This document shows positions 38,754 through 53,700 of a DNA stretch of 64,000 nt, piece by piece; position 1 is the first letter of the stretch; each line of letters begins with the position of its first letter. The stretch comes from Lamellibrachia columna (lineage: Eukaryota; Annelida; Polychaeta; Sabellida; Siboglinidae): positions 18,955,864 through 19,019,863 of the forward strand of contig OY759269.1 in assembly GCA_963662155.1 (NCBI GenBank), written 5' to 3'. Position numbers and translations under genes: made by a program. The notes beneath the pieces were generated by a model. That model ran no database searches. It saw nothing but the letters and a program-made list of their open reading frames with translations, and had not been told where the DNA came from.

Positions 38754-41700
38754 TGTGTGTGTTATGTAGCATGCAGTAACATAGTGGTTACAACGTAGGT
38801 CTTTTATTCTTGTTGCCATTTCGAAGCTTGGGCATTTTTGTACCTGGCTATAGACAGTAATGGATATAAATGAATGAGCTGTCATGCAGTAATTGTGGCT
38901 GAATACTTCCCAAAGAAATTGAGCTGGTGTTCGAATGAACAGGTCTGCCAGGGGGTGAAGTGTAACAATCCCAATGACTGGATACCATGGTATATAAAAG
39001 CTTAACTTCAACCTTCACATTAACACCATTCTCATTTGTCTTACATCACACCACTGTTGACCAGGTCGGGTTAACCACAACACGAATGTCCCCAGTACTG
39101 ACAGTGGACACATCTGCACCTCTTGAAGGCATTGTCAACTGTCCAGAATTTGTGCAGGGTAAGGCAATTTACAAATTAAATTTTTTATTTCATTCATTAT
39201 TTCACTTTAAATAAATGTTAAAATTCCATTAAAATATAGAAATATCATTTGTATTGGAATTTCATTAAAAATGTTGCAATGTCAGTTTGAATATTAAAAT
39301 ATCATTGATAATTGTTTCATTAATTTAATTTGTGCATTTAATTAAAATCTCATTTAAATAAAAATTATTATTTTAATCATGGTGTTTAAGAAAATGTGTT
39401 GATGAATTTGTATTTCAGTTTTCTATATTTAATTAATATGTTGTATTCATTTCGATTGATTTATGTCTCTAAGGGGAGACACGGCAGGTGAAATGGATTT
39501 TTTTACTCAAAATATGCTTCCACCATATTCTGATAGCTTTGTATGTTTACTATCCATAATGTTCACTATTATAACAATTACATACCTCTAAATCACTTTT
39601 ATGGCTAAAACATATTGCTTTAATGAAATAAATGCTGTTTTTAAATTTTTTACAGGCATGTTCTCAAAACCATGTTTTTCACATTTGGAAGAAGTATTTC
39701 TCTCGAACCAGTCATACCAGCCCAATAATATTTTGAGTGTTGTATTCAGCTTATTCATCAGAATAATCAAAAGTGTCTTATTTGTTGCCAAAAAATAAGG
39801 ATCTTTTTCGGAAGTAAAACAAATATATAAAAACAAACCAAAATATTTTTTCTGCCAGCTGTGTAATAGAGTGTATGATAAAAATGGTTCCACAAGAATT
39901 ATGATATCTTTGTTCAATACAAAATGGCATTGATTCTCAATTTGCCAATATTTGTTCAAAATGGTGGCCATTTTGTTTGTTACCATGGAAACGGAGGTCT
40001 GGGAGAAAAAATGCAATGTATTTTTTATTCAGTAAGACCCACTCTACAGATTAGGCAGAACAAAATTTCACTTCAAATATTTGTAAAATAGCAGCAGTTT
40101 AAATGAATACAAAACTGAAACCTCTGAACCAATTTCTTAAATTCAAATGTTATCTAGATACTGAACTATTCTAACTTTCTTTGCATGGCCATTTATGTAT
40201 AGTGACTACTGAGAAAACGACATTCAAAGTTTGGACTAAGTTATTTTAATATTTTTTACATGCTAAGTGATGGAAATGAACAACAGTTATGATAGCGTTT
40301 GTATCTATGTACAGTATTTAAATGTTTTTAAGAGTAAATTTCATTAAAAATAACACAATTATATCATAGTTTACTCCCCTATCCATAATGCAAGTAATCA
40401 TAGACGATGCACCAATTCTGACAGTTTTCACTTATATAATTCACACTATATAGGTTGTTACCAAGATAAAACATGCATATCATGATTGCATGTAACACTA
40501 CAGGATATCATATATAGGAACATGTCTTCCTAGATAAGGGGGCTATTTACCCTAACTTACCACTAAGTACCACTTTTACAAATGCAGTGTGTGTGTCCAT
40601 ATATATATATAATCATCTTATGTTTAACATGACAGTCAGTCATCACTAACTCTGAAATGCAGGCTAGATATGGCATAGCATCAATTTAAATTTTTTGTAC
40701 ATTGGGTGGTTAGTTTGGGAAATTAAACAATCCCCATAGACGTTGTTCAAAGTTAAAACTGAAAAACGTTCAAAGTTGGAACAAGTTATTTTAATTTTAG
40801 TATATTAGTATATACTAATTGATGCAAATTAACAACATTGTTATAGTCTTAGCATCTATGTATAATATCTGAATGATTTAAGAGTAATATTTCATTAACA
40901 ATGACACAATTATATCATAGTTTACCCCCAACATCCATATTGCAAGTACTTATAGCCAACATATAAAACTTGCATAGCCATGATAATGATTGCAAGAAAC
41001 ATTCCATAGAATTATTCATGCTTGTATCAAACAGGCTATCATTGATAGAAACACATTTTATGAGATCTTTGACAGTGTCACAATCTATAGACATGGCTCA
41101 GTTCATTTGGCCCAGCTTTGCCATAACATTAATAATTAAATTTTTAGTGCAGAAGCGACTGTAAGAAGACACGGTATTGCATGGGCAACTGTGCTATCTC
41201 TGCCAGTGTTGGCTGTCAGTCATAGATGTAGAGAGTAGTGTTGTCTGCTTCGGGTTCAACAAGGTCAATTCCACTGCGAAGTCCACATTTTGGCCCGACC
41301 AATGATGTTCAACATTACGTTCGCTTTATTCGGCGGCATCTCAATTAAACAGCATATCTGACTATAATATTGTTCGTTTATCGGCTATCAAAACACTTCT
41401 CCTTAGCACTAACTTTGACGTAGCATTATATGTATGTTTTCATAAGGGTTGTACAACACAACAAGCACCAACGCAGTAAACCCGTATGTTTGTACTGTGC
41501 GCAGCAACACAGGCGCTTCAGTTTCATTGATTCCGGAGGAGTGGGTTGGCTCCACAACTAACCTTGAACACAAGTAAAGCATCACTGTTGTGCACCTATA
41601 CAGGCAGCACTCCCTTATGAAAATGTACCATGGAATTGCATGGCACACCATGGAATTACATGGTATGCCATGGTATTTTGTTATATTACAAGGTAAATCA

Positions 41701-44700
41701 TGGTATACCATGACATTACATGGTAAACTGTGGTAGACCATGCTTTTTCATATATTGTTTATGGTAAATGTATGGTATACCAAGGTTTAACTGTTTCAAA
41801 ACACCATGTTATTTTACCATGGTTTCCCTTTTTCAAAACACCAGGGGCTACCATCGTTTACATGGTATGTCGTGATATTTTACCATGGTTTACCTGTTTC
41901 AAAACACCATGCTATTATCAAAGAATACAATGGCATATTTTCATAAAGGAAGCCCCCTCAATTTATCCCAACATTAATTAAGCAGTTGAAAACCCAGAAC
42001 AAAGCTACAGCCCCTGATGCTCCCAGCGTTTTCAAAAAAACTTCAGAGCAGATAGCCCCCATTATCACCCAAAGTTTGATTGGCCTAATGACTGGCTTCA
42101 AGCATTAGTAACTCCCATAAAGCTACAAATCTGACCCTGCTAACTACAGACCCATATCACTAACCTGCATCCTCTGTAAAGTGAAGGAACCTTTACCTGC
42201 ACAAGCCCAACATTATTCTCCACTTCCAACATGGACTCCAGTCATTACTGTTTTGTGAATCTCAACTCATTGAGACAGTCCATGACTGAATGACTGCTAT
42301 GGACAATAAGACAAGACCCACATTGATGCAACCTGCTCGACTTTGTCAAAGCCTTCGACAAAGTCCCTCACCAATGCCTTCTATCAAAATTAACCTCCTA
42401 CGGAATCACTGGAAACACGCAAAACCCGTCCTCTTCTTACTCTACATAAATGACATTAATGGGAACATCAAATCTCCTAGACATCTTTTTTGCAGATGAC
42501 AGTATTATATATCATAAAATTTCTTCCAAAACTGACCACGAAATTCTCCAAAATGACCTCAACCAACTCCAAACCTGGTCAGGCAAATGGCAAATGGAAT
42601 TTAATGTATCTAAATGTGTCCACCTCCCAATAACAAACAAAATTAAACCCAGCTCACACAAGCATTCGCGTTTTGGCCAGCCACTTTCTACAGTATCCAG
42701 CCACCCATATCTCAGAGTAAAATTATATTCCAAATTAACCTGGGCAAATTGTGTCATTGACATAGCTTCAAAATCTTTGAAATGCATGATTAAAAGAACT
42801 CTTGGCCCATGCAAACCCGAAGTTAAAGAAACAGCCAGCAACATGTTAATCTGGCCGAAACTCGAGTATTCGTTACCCATATAGAATCCCCATACTACTA
42901 CGTAAATTAAGAGCTTTGAAAGAGTACAACACTGGTACCAGATTTGTTAAAAATTTCTATGGACGGAACAAGAATCAAGCAAATCTAATAACTACCCTTG
43001 GATGACCAACCCTGGAATGACGACATATTAACAAGCCACGACTTTCTACGAAATTCTAGATAGCATTATTGAGATCACCCCCTTCCAGGCCAACTAACCC
43101 GCTCTCGAACCCGTGGACAGTGCATAGCCCCTAGGTGTCGCGTAAATGCAGTGGTCTTTTCTTTTTATTCCTGAGCAATTTGCATATGGAATATAATCAC
43201 ACCAAAAATTATTAAATAAAAACCCCAATTCGTTCCAGGAAGCTATCATGAAGCTCCCTTTCACCTCCTTAAATAAACTGCCTATAAAAACACGTACTTC
43301 AACTGATTCTAGTGTGTGAAAACTGTCTATGAAGTGTGAGGCATGACAGGGACAGTTTCCACACACCAAACCAGAGTTATTCAAAATGTTGACTAACATT
43401 AACCTAAACTAATGTGTGAGATCTGTGTGTGAAATTTGTTAAGCAAACCATAGCAGTAAAAAATTGGTCCAAATTTTATAGCATTGCATGCGTTTGTTAG
43501 CGATGATACTTGCATTTGGAAGGCTGATGCGATTAGCTGCAAAAAGTGTAATAAAACCTGCCTTCATGAATTAATCAAGACTGAATAAACATTCAAAAGT
43601 TAATGAAAAGACTGAACACAATCTGCAGCAGGAGAAGGCCACTCCCTGGAGCACCCAGGGAAGTGGCACTTTAAACTCTACATCTGTTGTTGAAGCTGTA
43701 CTTTAAGTACTTTAAGTACCTGTATGGAAAAAAAATGCATGTTGACTTGCACTTCGTTTTCTTGAAAACGTATCCCGTCTCTGTTGAAAGATGACAGCGT
43801 TTCACCCCTCGTGGATTTCCATCAGTTCCTACATATGAATATTAATGATTGTAACATATTCATATGGATTACTGAACAGCTATATCTATTTTTTTTTGTA
43901 TTCTTCAAGCATTATGTCAGATGTGTTTTCTGTTTTTATTACATTGGACACTCGCTATAAGCACTTCCAATGTAAGGAACATTTGCTTAAAAGGAACAAC
44001 TTTGAAATCCCCGTTCTGGTCTGCACTGTGTTATATACCAATGGATATAAGGAACAGTGGATAAATGGAACGATTTGATCAAGTCCCAACATGTTCGTAC
44101 TGTGTATCTATGTCAAACCTCACTTGGTTGTATCAGGATGTACCATTCTGTGATTAAGATCTGTGTTTGTGTTTGCCGCCAGGAGGAGACTCGCTGGAAT
44201 GCAGCTGGAGTGGCTTCGTTGAGAAGGAAAGTGAGATTGACTTCTATAAGTTTGGTGTGGGCAAGGTGGAAGGGGATGACAGTGTCTTCACATTCCACCA
44301 TGTCATAGCTGGAGTCACGTCACACCGGGCAACGGGTGAGTTGTCAGTAATGACATGATCACATGTATGTGGTGTAGCTGTGTCGGCTTGTAGGAGTGTA
44401 GCATTGTGTGAGAGAGGAGGAGGGAGTGATATGGTTATAGACATATGTATGATAGGGGGAGGGGAGAGGAGGGAGTGATATGGTTATAGACATATGTATG
44501 TCAGGGAGATAGGGGGAGGGGAGAGGAGGGAGTGATATGGTTATAGACATATGTATGTCAGGGAGATAGGGGGAGGGGAGAGGAGGGAGTGATATGGTTA
44601 TAGACATATGTATGACAGGGAGATAGGGGAGAGGAGGGAGTGATATGGTTATAGACATATGTATGACAGGGAGATAGGGGGAGGGGAGAGGAGGGAGTGA

Positions 44701-47700
44701 TATGGTTATAGACATATGTATGGAGATAGGGGGAGGGGAGAGGGGGGTGGAAGAGAGGGGGGAATGGGGAGAGGGTAGATGGGAGAGAGGCGGGGGAAGA
44801 GAGGAGTGGAGAGGGCAGGGGGGAGGAGAGGTGGGAGAGGGGTCAAAGAGCAGGCATTGTTATTGAATAACTTATTCACTAATACAAAGTAAATCAAATA
44901 TATCATCATCACAAATCATACAGTTCTCAGTGAGATGATGCAAGTTATTGTGTTGCTTCACATAGGCATGAAGGATGGTGGCCTGAAGCACCAGACAACA
45001 TATTATGTGACAGTGACTGCTATCAACAAAGTTGGTTTGTCCACGACTGCTTACTCAAAACCACTGCTGATTGATAATACGCCACCACAGGTTTGTTGAC
45101 TTGTCTTTCAGCTCAAACACCTATCATGTATAGTCATTTCATTCTTCACAGACTAATGGTAAATCCATTGGATTATCAAGTCTTACAAATAAATTATGCA
45201 ATACCATCCAAAGGTGGAATCTGGTCATAATTACTGATTGTCTACAATGGAAGAGTATGTAAGAGGGCTACCTTTTGTTAGTTTTAATGCCAATGTTTGT
45301 GACACAGTGACTACTATTTTATAGTTATTTCAGTAGGATCTTTGGCACACTTGTGTTTATGTTCTAGGGCCGAGTAGTGGTGGAACTGCCTGATGTCTAC
45401 AACACCTCAACAAATGAGTTGGTCCTTGCTCAACAAAGTGACACACATAGAGGTGAGTTGTCTCGTGTTGCCTTAGCTACAAATGCAACTATTGTCTGTC
45501 CTACATTCAGTTGTAAAATGTTAAGTTGTTTGTTGGTATCTGCTGTATTGTCCTCCTGTTTTCTTAACAAATGTGTATGTGTCATTAGAGGTCCCTCCTC
45601 AATTCAGTTTAACTCCTCTCTTTTTAGAGTCATATTCAGGGTTCAAATTTAGATGGGTGTGTGGGCCCCTAGATTCACTGCCAGACCCACTAATAGTTCC
45701 AAATCTGTGGTTTGGCTGGCCCCTGAAATTTGGTGTAAAAATTACGATATCAGTACATCTCGAAGACACAACACATGTGCATTACTTAATTTTACGAATC
45801 CTACCAAGAGACATTATCAGTGATGTCTTCATTTTATGAGATCAAAATGTTGCCATACTTCATAAAGTAAACAAACCCATTGAAACTTAAACGAGAGCTG
45901 AGAAAGCTTAAGCTTGATTGGTCATTTGATAATTTGGTCGTCCAATGCTGCTTGTCAATAAGAAAGAAACATGTATACGATGCAAAACACATTTTTATTG
46001 GCTGACTGATAACCGAGCAACCAATCAGTGGCTGCGATATATTTTTTAGGGGCTAGCAGAGCCATGGCGATTTTCTGAATGCGCTATTGATTTTATTATT
46101 TTATTGGAGAAAAACGGATAAGGTGATTTAACAGTTGCCTGATTATTTCACGAAATGTGATGTGCCAGGGAACCACGGAAAACACTACGGAGATAACAAA
46201 AGCTGTACGGATGGCTGTTTGGCATTAGTTGAGCACATTACAAATGGGAAAAAAGATTATTGGGAAGAAATGCCCAAGCCAAGGGCAAGAAGGTTTCGTT
46301 ACGACGGTCAAATTATACATTGGCTTGTAATCGCCATTTACAATTCATACTTCCACTCAGTCTCCTACCAGTGTCAGACACTTTGTGGACTGACAGTCTT
46401 CCTACACCTTTATTATTTAATGTTTGTAACTTATGATAATGTGACTGATTGGTGAAAGAATTACATAGCAGCTTCTGAAGTTCTGCAAAGTTCTGACAAT
46501 GACTTATTGTCATTCAAATGTATAGTTTTCTTAGTTGTATTCTTTGACTTTTTCTTATTCTAGGCTTTTATAGTTAATATTTCACATGTAATACTTTCCA
46601 GGTATACAAGTCAATCAAATTTATATTTTGGCTTTTTTCAAACAAAAGTATGCATTCTTGTGTTAAACCGATGGCACATATTACTGAAACTATTCACACA
46701 CCACATCAACGAACCTGGTTGGTGATGGGCAAAATGTATTGAGACGAGAGTTCTTAGTTGCTGCTTGCTAACTGTAATATTGTCCTCCTGTTTTAATAAC
46801 AAATGTGTGTGTGCCATTAACACAAATGTTTTGTTCTTGCTTTATGAGTTATTTCTTCTTGGATATTTTGTTTTGACAGCGGCCATGCTGGTCAATATTG
46901 ATGCTACTTGTCAGCGTGTGTTGACTCAGATGTCAGTGGCATGGCAACCATTTGAAGACCCGGAAACAGAAGTGATCAGGTATTTTATATAAACCTGAAG
47001 TACTTTAATGTATTCTATAATTTGTTTTCTGCAATCACTATTTCAGTGTTTTTATTATTTGTTCTGAACAGTGTGTGGTCTTTGTGGTGATGTTGACATA
47101 TGCTCACACATGTGTAGTACCATGTCATCCATTCTTTGTGGTGATGTTGACATATGCTCACACATGTGTAATACCATGTCATCCACTGTTTGTGGTAATG
47201 TTGACATATGCTCACACATGTGTAATACCATGTCATCCACTCTGTGGTGATGTTGACATATGCTCACACATGTCATCTACTGTTTGTGGTGATGTTGACA
47301 TATGCTCACACATGTGTAACACCATGTCATCCACTCTTTGTGGTAATGTTGACATATGCTCACACATGTGTAATATCATGTCATCCACTATTTGTGGTGA
47401 TGTTGACATATGCTCACACATGTGTAGTACCATGTCATCCATTCTTTGTGGTGATGTTGACATATGCTTACACATGTAATACCATGTCATCCACTGTTTG
47501 TGGTAATGTTGACATATGCTCACACATGTGTAATACCATGTCATCCACTCTGTGGTGATGTTGACATATGCTCACACATGTCATCTACTGTTTGTGGTGA
47601 TGTTGACATATGCTCACACATGTGTAACACCATGTCATCCACTCTTTGTGGTGATGTTGACATATGCTCACACATGTAATACCATGTCATCCACTGTTTG

Positions 47701-50700
47701 TGGTGATGTTGACATACGCTCACACATGTGTAATACCATGTCATCCACTCTTTGTGGTGATGTTGACATATGCTCTCACATGTAATACCATGTCATCCAC
47801 TCTTTGTGGTGATGTTGACATATGCTCACACATGTGTAACACAATGTCATCCACTCTTTGTGGTGATGTTAACATATGCTCACACATGTAATACCATGTC
47901 ATCCACCGTTTGTGGTGATGTTGACATATGCTCACACATGTGTAATACCATGTCATCCACTATTTGTGGTGATATTGTCATATGCTCACACATGTGTAAT
48001 ACCATGTCATCCACTCTTTGTGGTAATGTTGACATATGCTCACACATGTGTAATATCATGTCATCCACTATTTGTGGTGATGTTGACATATGCTCACACA
48101 TGTGTAATACCATGTCATCCACTCTTTGTGGTGATGTTGACATATGCTCTCACATGTAATACCATGTCATCCACTCTTTGTGGTGATGTTGACATATGCT
48201 CACACATGTGTAATACCATGTCATCCACTCTTTGTGGTGATGTTGACATATGCTCTCACATGTAATACCATGTCATCCACTGTTTGTGGTGATGTTGACA
48301 TACGCTCACACATGTGTAATACCATGTCATCCACTCTTTGTGGTGATGTTGACATATGCTCTCACATGTAATACCATGTCATCCACTCTTTGTGGTGATG
48401 TTGACATATGCTCACACATGTGTAACACAATGTCATCCACTCTTTGTGGTGATGTTGACATATGCTCACACATGTAATACCATGTCATCCACCGTTTGTG
48501 GTGATGTTGACATATGCTCACACATGTGTAATATCATGTCATCCACTATTTGTGGTGATGTTGACATATGCTCACACATGCGTAATACCATGTCATCCAC
48601 TCTTTGTGGTAATGTTGACATATGCTCACACATGTGTAATTCCTTGTCATCCACTCTTTGTGATGATGTTGACATATGCTCACACATGTGTAATACCATG
48701 TCATCCACTATTTGTGGTGATGTTGACATATGCTCACACATGTGTAATACCATGTCATTCACTCTTTGTGGTGATGTTGACATATGCTCACACATATGTA
48801 ATACCATGTCATCCACTCTTTGTGGTGATGTTGTCATATGCTCACACATTTATGTAAAACCATGTCATCCATTCGCTGGTAAGTCAGATATTCAGTTGTG
48901 TTATGTATGTGTACAATAATAACAAATAAATAGAACATCTTTCTCCAAAGCTAATTGTTTGTGTTAAAATTTTTATTTTTAAAGAATTGTGTAGGTTATG
49001 TATGGTTTAATATGGTATGTTTGAGCGTACAATTTGTTTGAGACATTATATGTTATTTGGCAGTTAATTTATTTAACACTAAAACTACTACCATTAAGAA
49101 CTCCCTTGATAAAATATCCACTCTTACTCTGGTATATCTTTGCATGCAACATCCTTTATTATCTCCCTATGAATCGCAACAAATAGAATGCATTTCAGCC
49201 ACTGAGTTGCATGATTTATTCACCTTTGACAGATACCAAGTTGCTCTTGGATCAACACCTGGTGGAACTCAGATCCACCCATTTGAGGACATCTCTTCAG
49301 GGGCGTTGTCAACCGTCATAAATTACCTTGACCTGTCACATCAACGCAGGGTGTTTGCCACTGTGAAAGGGTACAACGCAGCAGGACTTCACAGCACCTC
49401 GACCTCCAATGGCGTCTACGTGAGTCGCATCAGTGCCGGCCTTGAACCACTTGGAGTCTCCTATGTGTATGATGGCAGTGACGCAAACAAAGACTTGTAA
49501 GTGACATAGTCCATCTAGATTACTGTTAATTGCAATAGCATTTCAGGACAAGTCAAACCTGAAGAATAGCAAAATATAAATATGTACAAACCAGAATAAG
49601 ACTCTTCACATGCTTTGTTTTATGGAAGTGAAACCTGGACTATAAATAAATGAAAGCCAGATAGACTTGCAGCAAGATAAATAGGGTTCCTCAGGACATA
49701 AGCATAACCCATTACAACAGGAGAGTTACTACCAGGGTTGGAAAAATAATTGCATAATCTGTCTTGGAAAAGAAAGCATGCTGTGTGTCTGTGGCTGTAG
49801 CAGTGCTAATTATTGTTTACTGAGAGGGTGGATTAGCACCTGTCCAGGGCTATGTGTACTCTAAGGGTCTCTAACCAGAATACAAACTGGTACAGTATTA
49901 AACAACTGAGTCAACATACTGAATTGGTAACAACTAGCAGAAGCTCTAAGTGGACTTTAACTCAGGGCTTCTGACTTGAAAAGATACTTCCTCTGGAAGA
50001 CAAGTTTGCATTCAGAAAGGGAATAGCTCAAACATACATAATGTCAACATATTTGACTATCAGGCTATCTGGTGACAATACAGCTACACAAGTGTGCGCA
50101 CTTTGTGTTTTGTATTAAAAACATACAAAACTTTGTTGATCTCGATGCTTGTAAACAATTATTTGTGTTAAATACATATAAATCAGCGATTAAAAAAACC
50201 GGAAGTCCAAAAAAAAAATCATAAATCAATGATTTTTTGGGAGCGATTTAAAGCATGATTTAAATCAATGATTTAAATCAAATGATTTAAATCAAACAAC
50301 CCTGCTCTCAGGGAAACTGGTCAGAGGTAATACAACCTAGCACTGCCCATAGTAAAATTAACAAAGACATTTGATGCCTAGCGGATGAAGCCCACTTTCT
50401 CATGTCTTCCCACACTTCTTATCAGCTCACACAAACATTGAAACAACAAGCTTTAGCAGCTAGCTGTGTTGGTACCTGGTACCAGCTGGGGCTAGAATTG
50501 ATGAGAAGACAGACCAGTGCAAAGGAGGAATGCTGTTGCTAATTGCAATTAAAAGTGACCTGTCAGGGCCCCTGTCCCTGTCTTTGATATTATTTATGGG
50601 TCAGCATGAATAAGCCATTGCTGGGAAAAGATGCTGCCAAATGGCAGAGTATAAATTCTTTACTGTTTAGTTCTGTAGAATAATCATTATTATGAATTTA

Positions 50701-53700
50701 TTAAACATCTCAATATGAATTTTATTCGTGAAAGTAAAATGCTGTTTAATGCTAATGTAACCCGGTAAGGCCGTTGCCGACAATGCCAATGGGCAAAAGT
50801 CGGTTCTCAATCAACGATGCGCGTTCGCTCACAAATATCAGAATTGTGTCAGTGTATGGGGATTATCAATACATTGTCGAAATTGCAATTTTTTATATTT
50901 ATAATACGTACTGGAAACTTACTGATTAATAGTTTATATGATGCAACGGAGACAGTTGCATCGTGGTTTGAGATGGCGTTCAAACGTTGTGTGTTCGAAG
51001 TGACATTTCATGTCAACAGCCTTGACTGGACCTATGCCAATATTTGGCAGACTTTGTTCACTGACGTAGATATAAAACAGTGGTTGCGTCGATTTCCCGA
51101 AGAGAGGTATGCATGCAAATATGATCGCGAACTGGCATGCGATTGAATGATATTAATAGCTTTTGGCCAGGCGACTACGAACAGTTTTTGAAATGTCGTT
51201 GACGGTGGAGCGCCAATGGCAAGTTTGTGTGGCTTCACTGCATTCAGAAAGGGAATAGCTCAAAACATACAGTGTCATAAAATATTTAACTATCAGGTGT
51301 CAATACAGCTACACAAGTGTGCGCACTTTGTGTTTTATATTAAAAAACATACAAAACTTTGTTGATCTCGTTGCTTGTAAACGATTATTTGTGTTAAATT
51401 CATATAAATCAGCGATTAAAAAAAATAGAAGTAAAAAAAAATAATCATAAATCAATATTTTTTTTGGAGTGATTTAAATCAATGATTTAAATCAAACAAC
51501 CCTGGTTACTACAACTATTGATAGTGACAGGGGAAGATAATTACAATTTCTAGAACACGTCATGATAAATAGTCATATTGAAAAGAAAATGAAAAGCCAC
51601 AAATCAAGAGGTAGACAAAGATATGTTGATGATTTGAAGAAATGGCTTGGGAGGCCAGTGAGTGACAGTCAATGGGTCATAGCAACCAAGGACATAGTTG
51701 CATGGAAGGCCACCAAGGCCAATGTCACCAGAGTCGACACCTAAAAAAGAAAAAGATGACATTAATAAAATAATTGTCCAAGAAATGCATTTGAGTTGTT
51801 GCCGCAGGACAACATGTCAAACACAATACTTTCCTTTCAAAATGGAAAAATGTGAGATTTTCTTAATAATAAACTAAACAAGTAGTATGTTAGTATAACT
51901 TCAAACAAACATTCAAATTATAGGAAGCTAATATGATGCTACTTGGTTACAGGGACCTCCAGGGTCACAATGACGGTCTGTCAGCCCATTGGCACTTTAG
52001 TGGAGATCCGTGTCCCATAGAGAAGTTTGAGTGGGCCATTCACAAGTTTGACGGCACTGTTCTCGTCAACATGACAGAACTACCAGCAGGTAGGTGGGGA
52101 GAGATGTCAGAACATTTCACTGGTAGTTTAGCATTTCATGATTGTTATATCGTAAATATGTTGTCACTATTTTCATAACGTTTTGTCTACACAACTTCAG
52201 AGATGCCAACCATCACGGTTTGGGCATGATCATTACGATATTTTGCCCTCCATTATGCTATTATGGCGTATCAGTCAATAATTACTCTCCCCGTCCCTTA
52301 TCTTCTCCTTGCTTCCTTGCTGGGTGGGTTCCAAGTCACTTGGTAGCTTCTTCCACTTTCGTTGTTAACTCTCCATCTCCCTCTGTCTTCTGCGATGGTC
52401 TTCCACTCTTGGCCGTTCGTACCTGCCCTTTCAAAATCTCGTCTTTCCATCACAGCTTCCGTCTTCTGCTTTACATGCTCTTTTTGACAGTGCCATCCTT
52501 TGCACATCTCACGATGGAAGAAAAATATGGCACAGCCGTCCAGTTGATGTCCACTTCCTTGTGCCGTCATGTTAATAGGTTGGCCTGTTACAGCAACATG
52601 TACATGCAACATAACTTTAACAAATAAATGTAACACCCGAATGTAACTCATTGCAGGACATTCAGTACACAACCGTAATGCTTGAACATTGTAACATGAC
52701 TAGTGCTGCCATCTAATGACAACAGGGGAACATCATTCCACATCGGGGTACTGATGCCGCCGACAATACTACTACTAACATTACACATTGATACCTGACG
52801 CCACTGCACAATATACTGTCACCGCAGTATTGATTCTATAATGCATTCCGCAAATCGTTCTTGGTAATACATTATACATTCATCAACCTATCCGCTAAGA
52901 CAATATACAAATGTTAGCATGCCATTGTCACTGACGGTGCCTAACTTAATTAGGTCTAGGTCATTTGGGACATCTCACCGTCAAAAGTAGATATTGTAAT
53001 GAATACGCTATGAGCAATCAGCTACAAATCTGAACGAATGAACACAATGAACGGAGTGTCATACAAATACAATGAACGGAGTGTCATACAAACACAATGA
53101 ATGGAGTGTCATACAAACACAATGAACGGAGTGCCATACAAACACAATGAACGGAGTGCCATACAAACACAATGAACGGAGTGCCATACAAACACAATGA
53201 ACGGAGTGTCATACAAACACAATGAACGGAGTGTCATACAAACACAATGAACGGAGTGTCATGCAAACACAATGAACGGAGTGCCATACAAACACAATGA
53301 ATGGAGTGTCATACAAACACAATGAACGGAGTGTCATACAAACACAATTAACGGAGTGCCATACAAACACAATGAACGGAGTGCCATACAAACACAATGA
53401 ACGGAGTGTCATACAAACACAATGAACGGAGTGCCATACAAGCACAATGAACGAAGTGTCATACAAACACAATGAACGGAGTGTCATACAAACACAATGA
53501 ACGGAGTGCCATACAAACACAATGAATGGAGTGTCATACAAACACAATGAATGGAGTGTCATACAAACACAATGAACGGAGTGTCATACAAACACAATGA
53601 ACGGAGTGCCATACAAGCACAATGAACGGAGTGTCATACAAACACAATGAACGGAGTGCCATACAAACACAATGAACGGAGTGCCATACAAGCACAATGA

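Noticed and set aside
47055..48919. Many overlapping open frames of 60-190 codons on both strands
   Set aside because: They arise from the 54-bp minisatellite, whose unit length is divisible by three and lacks stops in several frames. The peptides are pure repeats and lie in an intron.
52298..52672. LINE C-terminus on the minus strand
   Set aside because: One AEDRGRWR-like stretch alone is not enough; no neighbouring RT motif was found.
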